Shown here piece after piece: positions 26,597-34,270 of a DNA stretch of 64,000 nt; the stretch's first letter is position 1; every line of letters begins with the position of its first letter. Position numbers and translations under genes: made by a program. A model generated the notes under the pieces. That model saw only the letters and a list, made by a program, of their open reading frames with translations. It searched no databases and was not told the DNA's origin. The DNA lies in contig NZ_BILV01000007.1 of the NCBI RefSeq assembly GCF_004000745.1, positions 62,001-126,000 of the forward strand, written 5' to 3'. The DNA comes from Paenibacillus barengoltzii NBRC 101215 (GTDB lineage Bacteria > Bacillota > Bacilli > Paenibacillales > Paenibacillaceae).

Positions 26597-28030
26597 TTAC
26601 TTGAAGAAACGTCGAATCAGCTTCAGCTTGCCCGCCGTATAAGGCGGATAGATGAAGCTCAAGTTCACCCGCGTGGACTTCTTCAGCACACTTTTTCGAT
26701 GAGAGAAGGTTTCATAGCTGTAACGGCCGTGGTAGGCTCCCATCCCCGAAGATCCGACTCCGCCAAAAGGCAAATACGGGCTCACCAGATGCATAACCGT
26801 ATCATTCACGCACCCGCCGCCAAATGAAACGGACTCCATTACCTTCCGTTCCGTGGCGGCATTGCTCGTAAACAAGTACAGCGCCAGCGGCTTAGGCCGC
26901 TCACCAATCTTCCGGAGCGCCGCATCCAGGTCTCGATACTCCAGCACCGGCAAAATCGGTCCAAAAATCTCTTCCTGCATCACGGGGTCCTCCCAGTTGA
27001 CGCGCTCCATGATCGTCGGCCCTAAATACAGATCCTCACGATCGCCATCCCCGCCAACCACCACTTTAGACGGTTCGAGCAAACCCATCAGCCGGCTCCA
27101 CTGCCGCTCATTCACAATCCGCCCGTAGTCAGGGCTTCGCCTTGGATCCTCACCATAGAAGACCTTGATCTGCGCCTTCATTTTGGTGATCAGTTCATCT
27201 CGCACCGACTCGTGAACGAGCACATAGTCTGGAGCCACACAGGTCTGGCCTGTATTTAGGAATTTCCCCCAGACGATACGCTGTGCTGCCAGATCGAGGT
27301 TCGCCTCTTCATCCACAATGCAAGGGCTCTTCCCGCCAAGCTCCAGAACAACGGGCACCAGATGCTCCGCCGCCGCAGCCATAACGATCTTGCCAACCCG
27401 AATACTTCCCGTGAAAAAAATAAAATCCAACGGGGCATGAATCAGCGCAGACGTCACCTCCGGCCCTCCCTCGATGACTCGAATGTAATCGGGTTCGAAA
27501 TATTCGCCAAGCATCTCGGCGATCACCCTAGAGACATGAGGAGTAAACTCGGAAGGCTTCACGATTGCGGCGTTCCCCGCAGAGATCGCTCCGATCAACG
27601 GGTCGATCACCAGCATAAACGGATAGTTAAACGGGCCGATGATCAGGGCCGAGCCATAAGGCTCCCGGTAAATGTAGCTGCTGGAGCCGATATGGGTGAG
27701 CGGAGTGCGAACCCGCTCCGGCTTGGCCCAACGCTTCAGATGCTTCATCACGTAGCGGATACTATCGTAAGCATAACCCACTTCCGTGCTGTAGCCTTCG
27801 AATTCAGGCTTGCGCAAATCTCGCTGCAGCGCTTCCAATATTCGCGTTTCGAAACGTTGAATCGCGGTCTTCAGGCGTTCAAGCTGACGCAGTCTGAAGT
27901 CCACCGGTCGCGTCGCACCAGATTGGACGAAATGCTGCTGGGCGCGAACGACCTCCGCAATGGAGCGATCTAGGGATTGCGTAGGTTGCAGTTCAGTTGG
28001 AGTTTGGGTAGCATGTTCAGTTTGGCTCAA
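26597..28030 (-). CDS. Aldehyde dehydrogenase (ALDH3-like)
   Basis: 477 residues of the NAD(P)-dependent aldehyde dehydrogenase superfamily. Glu230 in VVLELGGKSP and Cys264 in NTGQTCVAPDYV are the catalytic base and nucleophile; FFTGSIRVGK and MQEEIFGPILPV are also conserved. The C-terminal tail (FIYPPYTAGKLKLIRRFFK) resembles ALDH3-type fatty or aromatic aldehyde dehydrogenases such as YwdH. The start is TTG at 28030, 6 nt after GAGGGG. A weak TACAAT -10 lies at 28084-28089. It is the first gene of the run through the mutarotase and aldo/keto reductase. Confidence 0.9.
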   Translation of the reverse strand: MSQTEHATQTPTELQPTQSLDRSIAEVVRAQQHFVQSGATRPVDFRLRQLERLKTAIQRFETRILEALQRDLRKPEFEGYSTEVGYAYDSIRYVMKHLKRWAKPERVRTPLTHIGSSSYIYREPYGSALIIGPFNYPFMLVIDPLIGAISAGNAAIVKPSEFTPHVSRVIAEMLGEYFEPDYIRVIEGGPEVTSALIHAPLDFIFFTGSIRVGKIVMAAAAEHLVPVVLELGGKSPCIVDEEANLDLAAQRIVWGKFLNTGQTCVAPDYVLVHESVRDELITKMKAQIKVFYGEDPRRSPDYGRIVNERQWSRLMGLLEPSKVVVGGDGDREDLYLGPTIMERVNWEDPVMQEEIFGPILPVLEYRDLDAALRKIGERPKPLALYLFTSNAATERKVMESVSFGGGCVNDTVMHLVSPYLPFGGVGSSGMGAYHGRYSYETFSHRKSVLKKSTRVNLSFIYPPYTAGKLKLIRRFFK

Positions 28031-28337
28031 GGCGGTCCCCTCTTTTTCCCGAATAAATCATCTTCATTCTGTCTGACCCTTCTATTGTAACCCGAAATGG
28101 GGGAGCTGGACATCTTTGGTCATTTATCGCTGCCAAGCGGTTAGCGGAAGTCTCATTGTCCTTCTTTAGCCTCTGAGTGCAGCGGAAATTTGTATATTGG
28201 CATGAATTTGTGTTAGATTACCTAACATAAAATATTGAATAATTCGAGTAAAACTTCAATTTGTTAATAAAAACCTCGTTTTCACAATCGTCAAGACGGT
28301 TTTCAGTTAAATTTATGAACGTTTTTTGTTATTTATA

Positions 28338-28367
28338 TTGACATAATCTTTCTAAAACTCATATAAT
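28338..28367 (+). promoter_or_regulatory. Promoter of the nitrate transporter/reductase operon
   Basis: TTGACA (28338-28343), 18 bp, TATAAT (28362-28367): both hexamers are consensus. Transcription should begin near 28374, so the first leader hairpin starts almost at +5. The 250 bp between this promoter and the ALDH gene are AT-rich and hold no gene that I can see. Confidence 0.88.
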
Positions 28368-28377
28368 TTAACTACGT

Positions 28378-28442
28378 TCACAACGTCGTGGCGCAACCCT
28401 ATTCATATTCCGGTCTCGCACAACGTAGTGCCGCCGGTCGGC
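28378..28442 (+). ncRNA. Leader with two ANTAR-type hexaloop hairpins
   Basis: The nitrate operon leader contains two short hairpins with six-base loops. The first is CAC-AACGTC-GTG at 28379-28390 (a U-G pair can extend it). The second is GCAC-AACGTA-GTGC at 28418-28431. Both loops have A at position 1 and G at position 4, the signature recognised by ANTAR-domain antiterminators such as NasR and EutV. The two segments also share CACAACGT-N-GTG as a direct repeat. An alternative helix TGCCG/CGGCA (28429-28443) would disrupt the second hairpin. No ANTAR protein is encoded in the window. Confidence 0.65.
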
Positions 28443-28488
28443 AAAGGAGCCATACGGGCAATCGCAGGATTGCACGGGGCTCCTTTTT
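28443..28488 (+). terminator. Leader terminator upstream of the nitrate transporter gene
   Basis: AAAGGAGCC/GGCTCCTTT (28443-28451, 28478-28486) encloses a second hairpin GCAATC-GCAG-GATTGC and runs into TTTTTGTTTT. It lies 86 bp before the start codon in the transcribed leader, so it is an attenuator rather than an end-of-gene terminator. Confidence 0.9.
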
Positions 28489-28573
28489 GTTTTGCGCCCA
28501 GTTTTGGCCGTAGCTATGAAGAACAGAAAACATCCCGGCCTAAGAGGATGGAACCTGGAAAGGAGATGGAAGG

Positions 28574-29806
28574 ATGGAACGTACCGGTTTTTTGAAGAGT
28601 GGGCATAAGCCCTCGCTGCTAAGCGCTTTTTTGTACTTCGATGTGAGCTTTATGGTATGGGTTCTGATTGGCCCGCTGGCGGTCATCATGATGCAGGACT
28701 ACCCGATGAACGCCGCACAAAAAGCTAATCTCGTCGCTCTGCCAGTCCTTGGCGGCTCCTTGCTTCGCCTGGTGCTTGGCGTGTTGGCCGACCGGATTGG
28801 TCCTAAGCGGACCGGCCAGATCGGCATGGTCGTCACGATGGTGCCGCTCATTTGGGGCTGGCAGTTCGTGGATTCGCTTGGCGAACTGTATGCAGTGGCT
28901 TTGCTGCTGGGCGTTGCCGGCGCTTCCTTCTCGGCGGCGCTGCCCTTGGCCAGCCGTTGGTACCCGCCGCAATACCAGGGATTGGCGATGGGGATCGCCG
29001 GAGCCGGCAACAGCGGCACGGTCTTCTCCACCCTGTTCGCCAACCGAATTGCCCAGCATTATGGCGGCTGGGAGGTTGTGTTCGGGCTGGCCCTCATTCC
29101 GGTTGCGCTGGTCTTTCTCGTCTTTACGCTGCTGGCGAAAGACAGCCCCAATCAGCCGGAACCGAAAAAGCTGCGGGACTACGCCGCCGTGCTTCGCGAG
29201 CGGGATGCGTGGCTGTTTTGCTTGTTGTATATGGTGACGTTTGGCGGTTTTGTCGGCTTGTCGAACTACTTGACAATTTTTTTCAATACCCAATATGAGC
29301 TGAGTGCAGTGCGGGCCGCCGACTTCACCACCTTGTGTGTAATTGCCGGCAGCTTCTTTCGTCCTGTAGGCGGCTGGCTGGCCGATAGGCTGGGCGGGGT
29401 TCGCATGCTGTTGATTTTGTACGCGGGTGTTTCCCTCATGATGGCTTTCGTCTCGTCGCTGCCGCCGCTGTCCGTCGTGACCATTCTGCTGTTCGTAGGC
29501 ATGATGTGCCTCGGAATGGGCAACGGCTCCGTGTTCCAGCTCGTCCCCCAACGGTTCCAGCAGGAAATCGGAGTGATTACCGGCATCGTAGGTGCGGCCG
29601 GCGGGCTCGGCGGATATTTTCTGCCGAATATTCTCGGTCTCTTGAAGCAATGGACCGGGTCGTATACCCCCGGCTTCCTCATTTTGAGCGCAATAGCGCT
29701 GGCTTGTATTGTCACGGTTACTCTTATTCAAGGCCAGTGGAAACGCACGTTCCTGAACCGGAAGGAGGCAGCTTATGATGCTTATTCCTACAGCCGCCCG
29801 TCCTGA
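28574..29806 (+). CDS. Nitrate/nitrite MFS transporter (NarK/NasA family)
   Basis: 410 residues with twelve predicted membrane spans. The nitrate-transporter signatures GIAGAGNSGTVFSTLFANR and GIVGAAGGLGGYFLPN are both present, as is the MFS motif LADRIGPKRTG. GAAAGGAGATGGAAGG precedes the ATG at 28574. Its end overlaps the reductase gene by 32 bp, indicating uptake of nitrate for the enzyme that follows. Expression is probably gated by the leader terminator. Confidence 0.92.
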   Translation: MERTGFLKSGHKPSLLSAFLYFDVSFMVWVLIGPLAVIMMQDYPMNAAQKANLVALPVLGGSLLRLVLGVLADRIGPKRTGQIGMVVTMVPLIWGWQFVDSLGELYAVALLLGVAGASFSAALPLASRWYPPQYQGLAMGIAGAGNSGTVFSTLFANRIAQHYGGWEVVFGLALIPVALVFLVFTLLAKDSPNQPEPKKLRDYAAVLRERDAWLFCLLYMVTFGGFVGLSNYLTIFFNTQYELSAVRAADFTTLCVIAGSFFRPVGGWLADRLGGVRMLLILYAGVSLMMAFVSSLPPLSVVTILLFVGMMCLGMGNGSVFQLVPQRFQQEIGVITGIVGAAGGLGGYFLPNILGLLKQWTGSYTPGFLILSAIALACIVTVTLIQGQWKRTFLNRKEAAYDAYSYSRPS

Positions 29807-32057
29807 CCAACGTTTGCGATCCCACTGTCCCTTTTGCAGTATGCAATGCAGTCTGGATCTGCACTTGGCTCAAGGTTCCACGGCAGGATATGAAGTGAAG
29901 CCCAGTCCGGACTTTCCCGTAGCCACGGGGCGTTTATGTCAAAAGGGCTTCAACGCCTTGGCGCATACGGTTCATCCGGAGCGGGTGCTGCAGCCGCTGC
30001 GCAAATCCAAAGCCTCCTCTCCCTTTTGGTCGCCTGCAGCCTGGCCCGAAGCATTGGATGATATCGCCGCTCGAATTCGCCGAATCCAGGATCAATACGG
30101 TCCGGACAGCGTCGCCGTATTTGGCGGCGGTTCGCTGACGAACGAAGTGTGTTATTTACTTGGCAAATTTACTCGGGTTGCTCTGCGCTCTCGTTACGTG
30201 GATTACAACGGACGATACTGCATGTCCTCCGCAGCGGCGGCGCAGCAGCTGGCGTTTGGGATCGACCGCGGTCTCCCTTTTCCGCTTGAGGATATTCCCC
30301 AAACCGATTATCTCATTCTTGCCGGCACCAACATCGCCGAATGCCAGCCCACGTTGATGCCCTACCTGTTAGCTGCTAAGAAAAAAGGCGCCGTTATCGT
30401 CACGATCGATCCCCGGCGGACGATGACGTCCAAGATCGCTCAGCATCAGCTAATGATTGAGCCCGGGCAGGACTCGCTGCTGGTCAGCGGGCTGCTGCAT
30501 GTGATTTTAGAAGAGAAGTTGTATGATGCGGAATTTGTGGCGGCCCATACGGAAGGGGTGGAGGCGGTACAGGAAGCCGTTCAGGATTTCCCGCCCGAAC
30601 GGGTCGCCGCCCTCACCGGGATCCCCGAGGATACGATTCGTGAAGTGGCTCGGGGATTCGCCGGGGCGAAGCGCGGTATGGTTCTGACCGCGCGGGGCCT
30701 GGAGCAGCAGGTGAACGGCGTGGAGCATACGCTGCAGTACATCAACCTGTGCCTGCTGTGCGGGCACATTGGCCAGCCGGGCAGCGGCTTCGGCTCCGTC
30801 ACCGGGCAGGCCAATGGGCAGGGCGGCCGCGAGCATGGGCTCAAGGCTGACCAGTTGCCGGGTTATCGCTCGATCGAGGACCCGGACGCCCGGGCGCATG
30901 TCGCCCAGGTCTGGGGAATCGATCCCCATGAGCTGCCCGGCAAAGGCGTCTCCGCGTATGAGCTGTTCGGGAAGATACTGGACGGCGACATTAAAGCGAT
31001 GATGATTCTGGGCTCCAATCCGGTCGTGTCCAGCCCCAACAACGCCCGGGTCGCCGAGGCGCTGGCGAAGCTGGACCTGCTCGTCGTCGTCGACCTGTTC
31101 GAGACCGAGACGGCCGCCTATGCGGATTGGCTGCTGCCCGGCACGTCCTTCCTTGAAGTGGAAGGGACGATGACGAACCTTGAGGGCCGGGTGTTCTACC
31201 GGCCCCGGGTGTTTGAGCCGGCCGGCGCGGCGATGCCGGACGCTTGGCTGCTGTGCGCCCTCGCCGAACAGCTGGGCCGAGGGCGCTATTTCTCCTACTC
31301 GTCGATGAGCGAAGTGTTCGACGAGTTGTGCCGCGCTTCTGCCGGGGGCAAAGCCGATTACAGCGGCATCAGCTACTCGCGCCTGCAGGAAGCGCAAGGG
31401 CTGTTCTGGCCGTGCCCCGGGCCCGGCCAGGCGCACCCCGGAACGCCGCGCCTCTTCGCAGGCGGCGTCTTCCCCCGTGCAGGCGGCCGCGCCCGCCTGC
31501 ACGCAGTCACGCCGCAGCCGCCGGCGGAAACCGCAGATACGGAATATCCGTATCTGCTGACGACCGGTCGGCTGGGCGGGCACTACCTGAGCGGCGCGCA
31601 GACCCGCCGCACGGACGCGCTGGCGAAGAAGGCGCCGGAGCCGGTGGCGGAGCTCCACCCGGCTCTGGCCGAGCAGCTTCGCCTGCGCGAAGGAGACCGC
31701 GTCCGCTTAACCTCGCGGCGCGGGTCGCTGGAGGTCGCCGCCAAGGTGACGAAGGACATCCATCCGCGTACGATGTTTGTCCCGTTCCATTGGGGCGGCG
31801 ACCTGGCGGTGAATCGGCTGACGAACGATGCCTTACACCCGATCAGCCGGATGCCGGAATTTAAGATCTCCGCCGTTAGGGCAGAGCGCGTGGAACCGGA
31901 GATTGCCGATTCCTATAGAAATCTAGGAACTGACGGCGCTTCTTGGAGCAATGCCCGGGACAGCGGTGAGGTCGAGTACACTCCCGTGCAACACACCGCA
32001 AGCCGCACCGCAGCGGATCCCGCAGGTCTTGCGGCATCTCGCCCTCAACGAAGCTGA
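29775..32057 (+). CDS. nasC: Assimilatory nitrate reductase catalytic subunit (molybdopterin oxidoreductase)
   Basis: 760 residues of the DMSO-reductase superfamily. An N-terminal [4Fe-4S] motif HCPFCSMQC...GRLCQKG is followed by molybdopterin domains (YCMSSAAAAQQLAFGIDRGL, LILAGTNIAECQP, TARGLEQQVNGVEHTLQYIN) and a C-terminal molydop-binding domain (LLTTGRLGGHYLSG, HWGGDLAVNRLTND). No signal peptide, so cytoplasmic. AGGAGG lies 6 nt before the ATG. Coupling to a nitrate transporter supports nitrate rather than formate. The C-terminal third is richer in GC than its surroundings. No electron-transfer or nitrite reductase partner is nearby. Confidence 0.85.
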   Translation: MMLIPTAARPDQRLRSHCPFCSMQCSLDLHLAQGSTAGYEVKPSPDFPVATGRLCQKGFNALAHTVHPERVLQPLRKSKASSPFWSPAAWPEALDDIAARIRRIQDQYGPDSVAVFGGGSLTNEVCYLLGKFTRVALRSRYVDYNGRYCMSSAAAAQQLAFGIDRGLPFPLEDIPQTDYLILAGTNIAECQPTLMPYLLAAKKKGAVIVTIDPRRTMTSKIAQHQLMIEPGQDSLLVSGLLHVILEEKLYDAEFVAAHTEGVEAVQEAVQDFPPERVAALTGIPEDTIREVARGFAGAKRGMVLTARGLEQQVNGVEHTLQYINLCLLCGHIGQPGSGFGSVTGQANGQGGREHGLKADQLPGYRSIEDPDARAHVAQVWGIDPHELPGKGVSAYELFGKILDGDIKAMMILGSNPVVSSPNNARVAEALAKLDLLVVVDLFETETAAYADWLLPGTSFLEVEGTMTNLEGRVFYRPRVFEPAGAAMPDAWLLCALAEQLGRGRYFSYSSMSEVFDELCRASAGGKADYSGISYSRLQEAQGLFWPCPGPGQAHPGTPRLFAGGVFPRAGGRARLHAVTPQPPAETADTEYPYLLTTGRLGGHYLSGAQTRRTDALAKKAPEPVAELHPALAEQLRLREGDRVRLTSRRGSLEVAAKVTKDIHPRTMFVPFHWGGDLAVNRLTNDALHPISRMPEFKISAVRAERVEPEIADSYRNLGTDGASWSNARDSGEVEYTPVQHTASRTAADPAGLAASRPQRS

Positions 32058-32076
32058 GGAGTTATGTATAAGCAAA

Positions 32077-32116
32077 GAGGCTATCCTCTCCAGCTTGTGG
32101 CTGGAGGGATAGCCTC
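32077..32116. terminator. Bidirectional stem-loop between nasC and hsp20
   Basis: Arms 32077-32094 and 32100-32116 pair over 17 bp with one bulged T. It serves convergent genes; the minus-strand side has only CTCTTTGCTT after it. Confidence 0.75.
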
Positions 32117-32124
32117 CGTTTATA

Positions 32125-32574
32125 TTAATCGCCGTCTTGAATTTGGATGCGTTTGGAGCGAGTCGGTTGCCGTTTCGGCACCTCCAGCTTCAGAACGCCA
32201 TCCTTCAAGGACGCGCGAATATCTTCTTCCGAAATATCCTGCACGTAGAATCTACGAACATATTCACCGTGCCGACGTTCCTTCCGAACGATTTGATGGT
32301 TCGTATCCTCCATGTTGTGATCTTCATTACGAACTGCTCTGATCGTCAAGTAAGGAGCGGCATAGTCGATCTCGATGTCTTCTTTTCGGAAACCAGGTAA
32401 TTCCGCTTCAACCAGATAGGCTTGATCCGTTTCGCGGATGTCAGTTCTGAAAGAGAGCGGCGAATTTTTAAACGGTGCAAAAAAGTCATCATTGAACACA
32501 TCATTAAACGTTTTAGCCAACTGGCCGAACGCATCTTCTCTGTGTCGACCAAAAGGAATCAAATCAAACATCAT
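32125..32574 (-). CDS. Small heat-shock protein Hsp20 (alpha-crystallin family)
   Basis: 149 residues: N-terminal FDLIPFGRHRED, the alpha-crystallin beta-sandwich with YLVEAELPGFRKEDIEIDY and LKDGVLKLEVPKR, and a short polar tail. It holds unfolded proteins in the cytoplasm. AAAGGGGAATGC precedes the tandem ATGs at 32574 and 32571; a longer open frame upstream runs through the operator and promoter and is not expected to be translated. A CtsR operator and a good sigma-A promoter lie directly upstream. Confidence 0.93.
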   Translation of the reverse strand: MMFDLIPFGRHREDAFGQLAKTFNDVFNDDFFAPFKNSPLSFRTDIRETDQAYLVEAELPGFRKEDIEIDYAAPYLTIRAVRNEDHNMEDTNHQIVRKERRHGEYVRRFYVQDISEEDIRASLKDGVLKLEVPKRQPTRSKRIQIQDGD

Positions 32575-32592
32575 GCATTCCCCTTTCTTTGG

Positions 32593-32609
32593 TTTGACCT
32601 TATTTGACC
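32593..32609 (-). promoter_or_regulatory. CtsR operator of hsp20
   Basis: GGTCAAA-TAA-GGTCAAA on the minus strand is the tandem-heptad CtsR box with no mismatch. It lies just downstream of the -10, over the expected transcription start. Confidence 0.88.
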
Positions 32610-32619
32610 TTACACCCTC

Positions 32620-32648
32620 ATTATATGCCTCCATGACCAAAGTGACAA
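32620..32648 (-). promoter_or_regulatory. hsp20 promoter
   Basis: On the minus strand TTGTCA (32643-32648), 17 bp, TATAAT (32620-32625). Confidence 0.85.
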
Positions 32649-32726
32649 AAGTGATTAAAGCCCAAACAGCCTGTTCTCGGGCGATTTTCGCGCATTTTTC
32701 CTGATCGCCAGAGACTTGACTGTTTA

Positions 32727-32743
32727 TTTGACCTTCTTTGACC
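32727..32743 (-). promoter_or_regulatory. Second, distal CtsR operator
   Basis: GGTCAAA-GAA-GGTCAAA on the minus strand, a second full CtsR box 118 bp upstream of the first. TTGAGA next to it could be the -35 of a weak extra promoter. It may allow looping or cooperative repression. Confidence 0.75.
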
Positions 32744-32877
32744 TTTCATCTCAATCTAACGCGGTTGAACCTTTTATTTTTCAAAAATCAAACGAACATC
32801 ACTGATTCTCCCGCAGGTCTTTTTAGACATGGAGGTGTCGCCATCGTTAGGATACCTCAAGACATCTCAACCTATTC

Positions 32878-33060
32878 ATGGTAAAAGTAAGGTTGTATCT
32901 TCTTTTCATCGGAATTGGGACCTTTGTCCTTTGGAATGTGGAGGGACTCAAGGAAATCAATCAACTTGGCTTATGGGGATTCGTGTTGTTTCTTCTCCTA
33001 CTAATAAACTTATGGGGATCGTATCGCATTTGGTCTTGGATGAGGAAGGGGAAAATGTAA
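32878..33060 (+). CDS. Small membrane protein, 60 residues
   Basis: Two hydrophobic segments (VRLYLLFIGIGTFVLW and GLWGFVLFLLLLINLWGSYR) joined by a short polar loop, with a basic C-terminus. I do not recognise a family. No clear ribosome site precedes ATG 32878, which weakens the call, but a terminator begins 17 bp after its stop codon. Confidence 0.5.
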   Translation: MVKVRLYLLFIGIGTFVLWNVEGLKEINQLGLWGFVLFLLLLINLWGSYRIWSWMRKGKM

Positions 33061-33076
33061 TCACCCAAACTACGAA

Positions 33077-33100
33077 AAAAGCGACTTTATCGTCGCTTTT
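33077..33100. terminator. Bidirectional terminator between convergent genes
   Basis: AAAAGCGAC/GTCGCTTTT around a TTTATC loop, with T runs on both strands. The longer run is on the minus strand, ending the DsbA-like gene. Confidence 0.85.
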
Positions 33101-33102
33101 CA

Positions 33103-33948
33103 TCAATCAGTTTCCGCCAACTTCGCCTCAATCGCCGCCGCCAACTCCTCGTACGAAGCGCTCGGCAGCAGCTCCCCGTTCACCATAAATTGAGGGGTTC
33201 CGTTGACTCCGTAATATCCGCCGGTTTTGAAGTCTTCCTTGACGGGCAGCATATAGGTATGTTCTTTTAAATCCTTCGCGAACCGATCATAGTCGATCCC
33301 CTCGATATTCTTCTTCACGAAGTCCAGCAAAAAGTCAGGTGTCGCCCAAATTTTCGTCTCATCGCCTTGGTGTTCATACAGCTTACGCTTGAACTCCCAG
33401 AACTTCTCATTACTCTGCGCCGCGATCGCTTCGCCCGCGCTGGCCGCCATGATCGAATCCCGATCAATAAATGCATAGTTTATGAAAAATAACTCGATTT
33501 TCCCGGTATCGATATACTCTTGCTGCAGCTGGTCCATATAGGTTTCTTCCCATTTCTTGCAGGCCGGGCATTTGAAATCAGCGAACTCGATGACTTTAAC
33601 CTTAGCGTTCGGATCGCCTAAATGCGGCTGCTTCTCATACTTCAAGCCCTTGGCAGTGTAATCCCCTTTGATTTCCGTATAGTTCGGAAGATCCTTTAAT
33701 TCAGAAGGACCCGTATCTTTCAGGAACACAACAGCCAGGGTGATGACCAGGACTCCAATGAAAATGAGGGAACTTACAAAAATCAAACCGGATTTCCTAT
33801 TCTCTCGGCCGCTTCCTGACCTGTTGGCCGCGTTTCCCGCCTTGCCCCTGCCGACATTTTTGTGATCAGGGGTTGTCCGGTTGGATCCCGTCTTATAAGT
33901 TGAGGCTGGTTTCCCGCTGCTCCGATTACTTCCCTTATTCTGGGCCAT
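33103..33948 (-). CDS. DsbA-family thiol oxidoreductase (BdbD-like)
   Basis: 281 residues: a basic, Ser/Gly/Asn-rich cytoplasmic tail, one membrane anchor (GLIFVSSLIFIGVLVITLAV), and an extracellular thioredoxin-fold domain with the redox motif CPAC in FADFKCPACKKWEE and the cis-proline loop GVNGTPQFMVNG. It should form or shuffle disulfides in exported proteins. ATG 33948 (MAQNKGS) is preceded by GGAGG 11 nt away; in-frame ATGs at 33966 and 34020 are less likely. No BdbC/DsbB-type partner is adjacent. Confidence 0.88.
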   Translation of the reverse strand: MAQNKGSNRSSGKPASTYKTGSNRTTPDHKNVGRGKAGNAANRSGSGRENRKSGLIFVSSLIFIGVLVITLAVVFLKDTGPSELKDLPNYTEIKGDYTAKGLKYEKQPHLGDPNAKVKVIEFADFKCPACKKWEETYMDQLQQEYIDTGKIELFFINYAFIDRDSIMAASAGEAIAAQSNEKFWEFKRKLYEHQGDETKIWATPDFLLDFVKKNIEGIDYDRFAKDLKEHTYMLPVKEDFKTGGYYGVNGTPQFMVNGELLPSASYEELAAAIEAKLAETD

Positions 33949-34118
33949 CCGCCATCCTACCTCCATCTGGATTCGTTTCGTCCTCATTCTAGCGTATGGC
34001 CCACGGCAAGGGAGTAACAAAGGTCACAGTCGAAAGTAAGGGGATAAGCTTCACTGATCAACTCCACTCGAAGCCCCTCAGATTGTTCACCGAAATGATT
34101 TAGCTGACACGAAGTAAA

Positions 34119-34147
34119 TTGAGTATCCATAACAAGTGTTGTATGAT
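34119..34147 (+). promoter_or_regulatory. Promoter of the lytS-lytT locus
   Basis: TTGAGT (34119-34124), 17 bp, TATGAT (34142-34147). The transcript would have a leader of about 117 nt before the lytS ATG. Confidence 0.65.
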
Positions 34148-34201
34148 GGTAAGGAACTTGAGCGTAAGCTGATCGCTTCTATACCAAAATATTGCTTTTG
34201 C

Positions 34202-34240
34202 AACTCTCTGGTTGTGCTTACTGCCAATCAGGGAGTTTTT
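34202..34240 (+). terminator. Terminator-like hairpin in the lytS leader
   Basis: A 13-bp stem (34202-34214 with 34225-34237, two G-U pairs) followed by TTTTTAT, between the promoter and the lytS ribosome site. It could be a regulated attenuator. I do not recognise the riboswitch or protein site that would control it. Confidence 0.7.
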
Positions 34241-34270
34241 ATATTACTACAGAAGGGAAGCCAAGCCCAC

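Noticed and set aside
28619-29731. 370-codon frame antisense to the nitrate transporter gene
   Set aside because: Composition is Gln/Arg/His-rich shadow coding of a well-supported MFS gene, with no ribosome site or family motif.
30507-31658. 383-codon frame antisense to nasC
   Set aside because: Lies in the GC-rich part of nasC, where antisense stops are rare; the product is Arg/Ala-rich without recognisable domains.
32829-33188. 119-codon plus-strand frame after the distal CtsR box
   Set aside because: It overlaps the two-span membrane frame, a terminator and the end of the DsbA-like gene, and its product is Pro/Ser/Thr-rich at the end, as expected of antisense translation.
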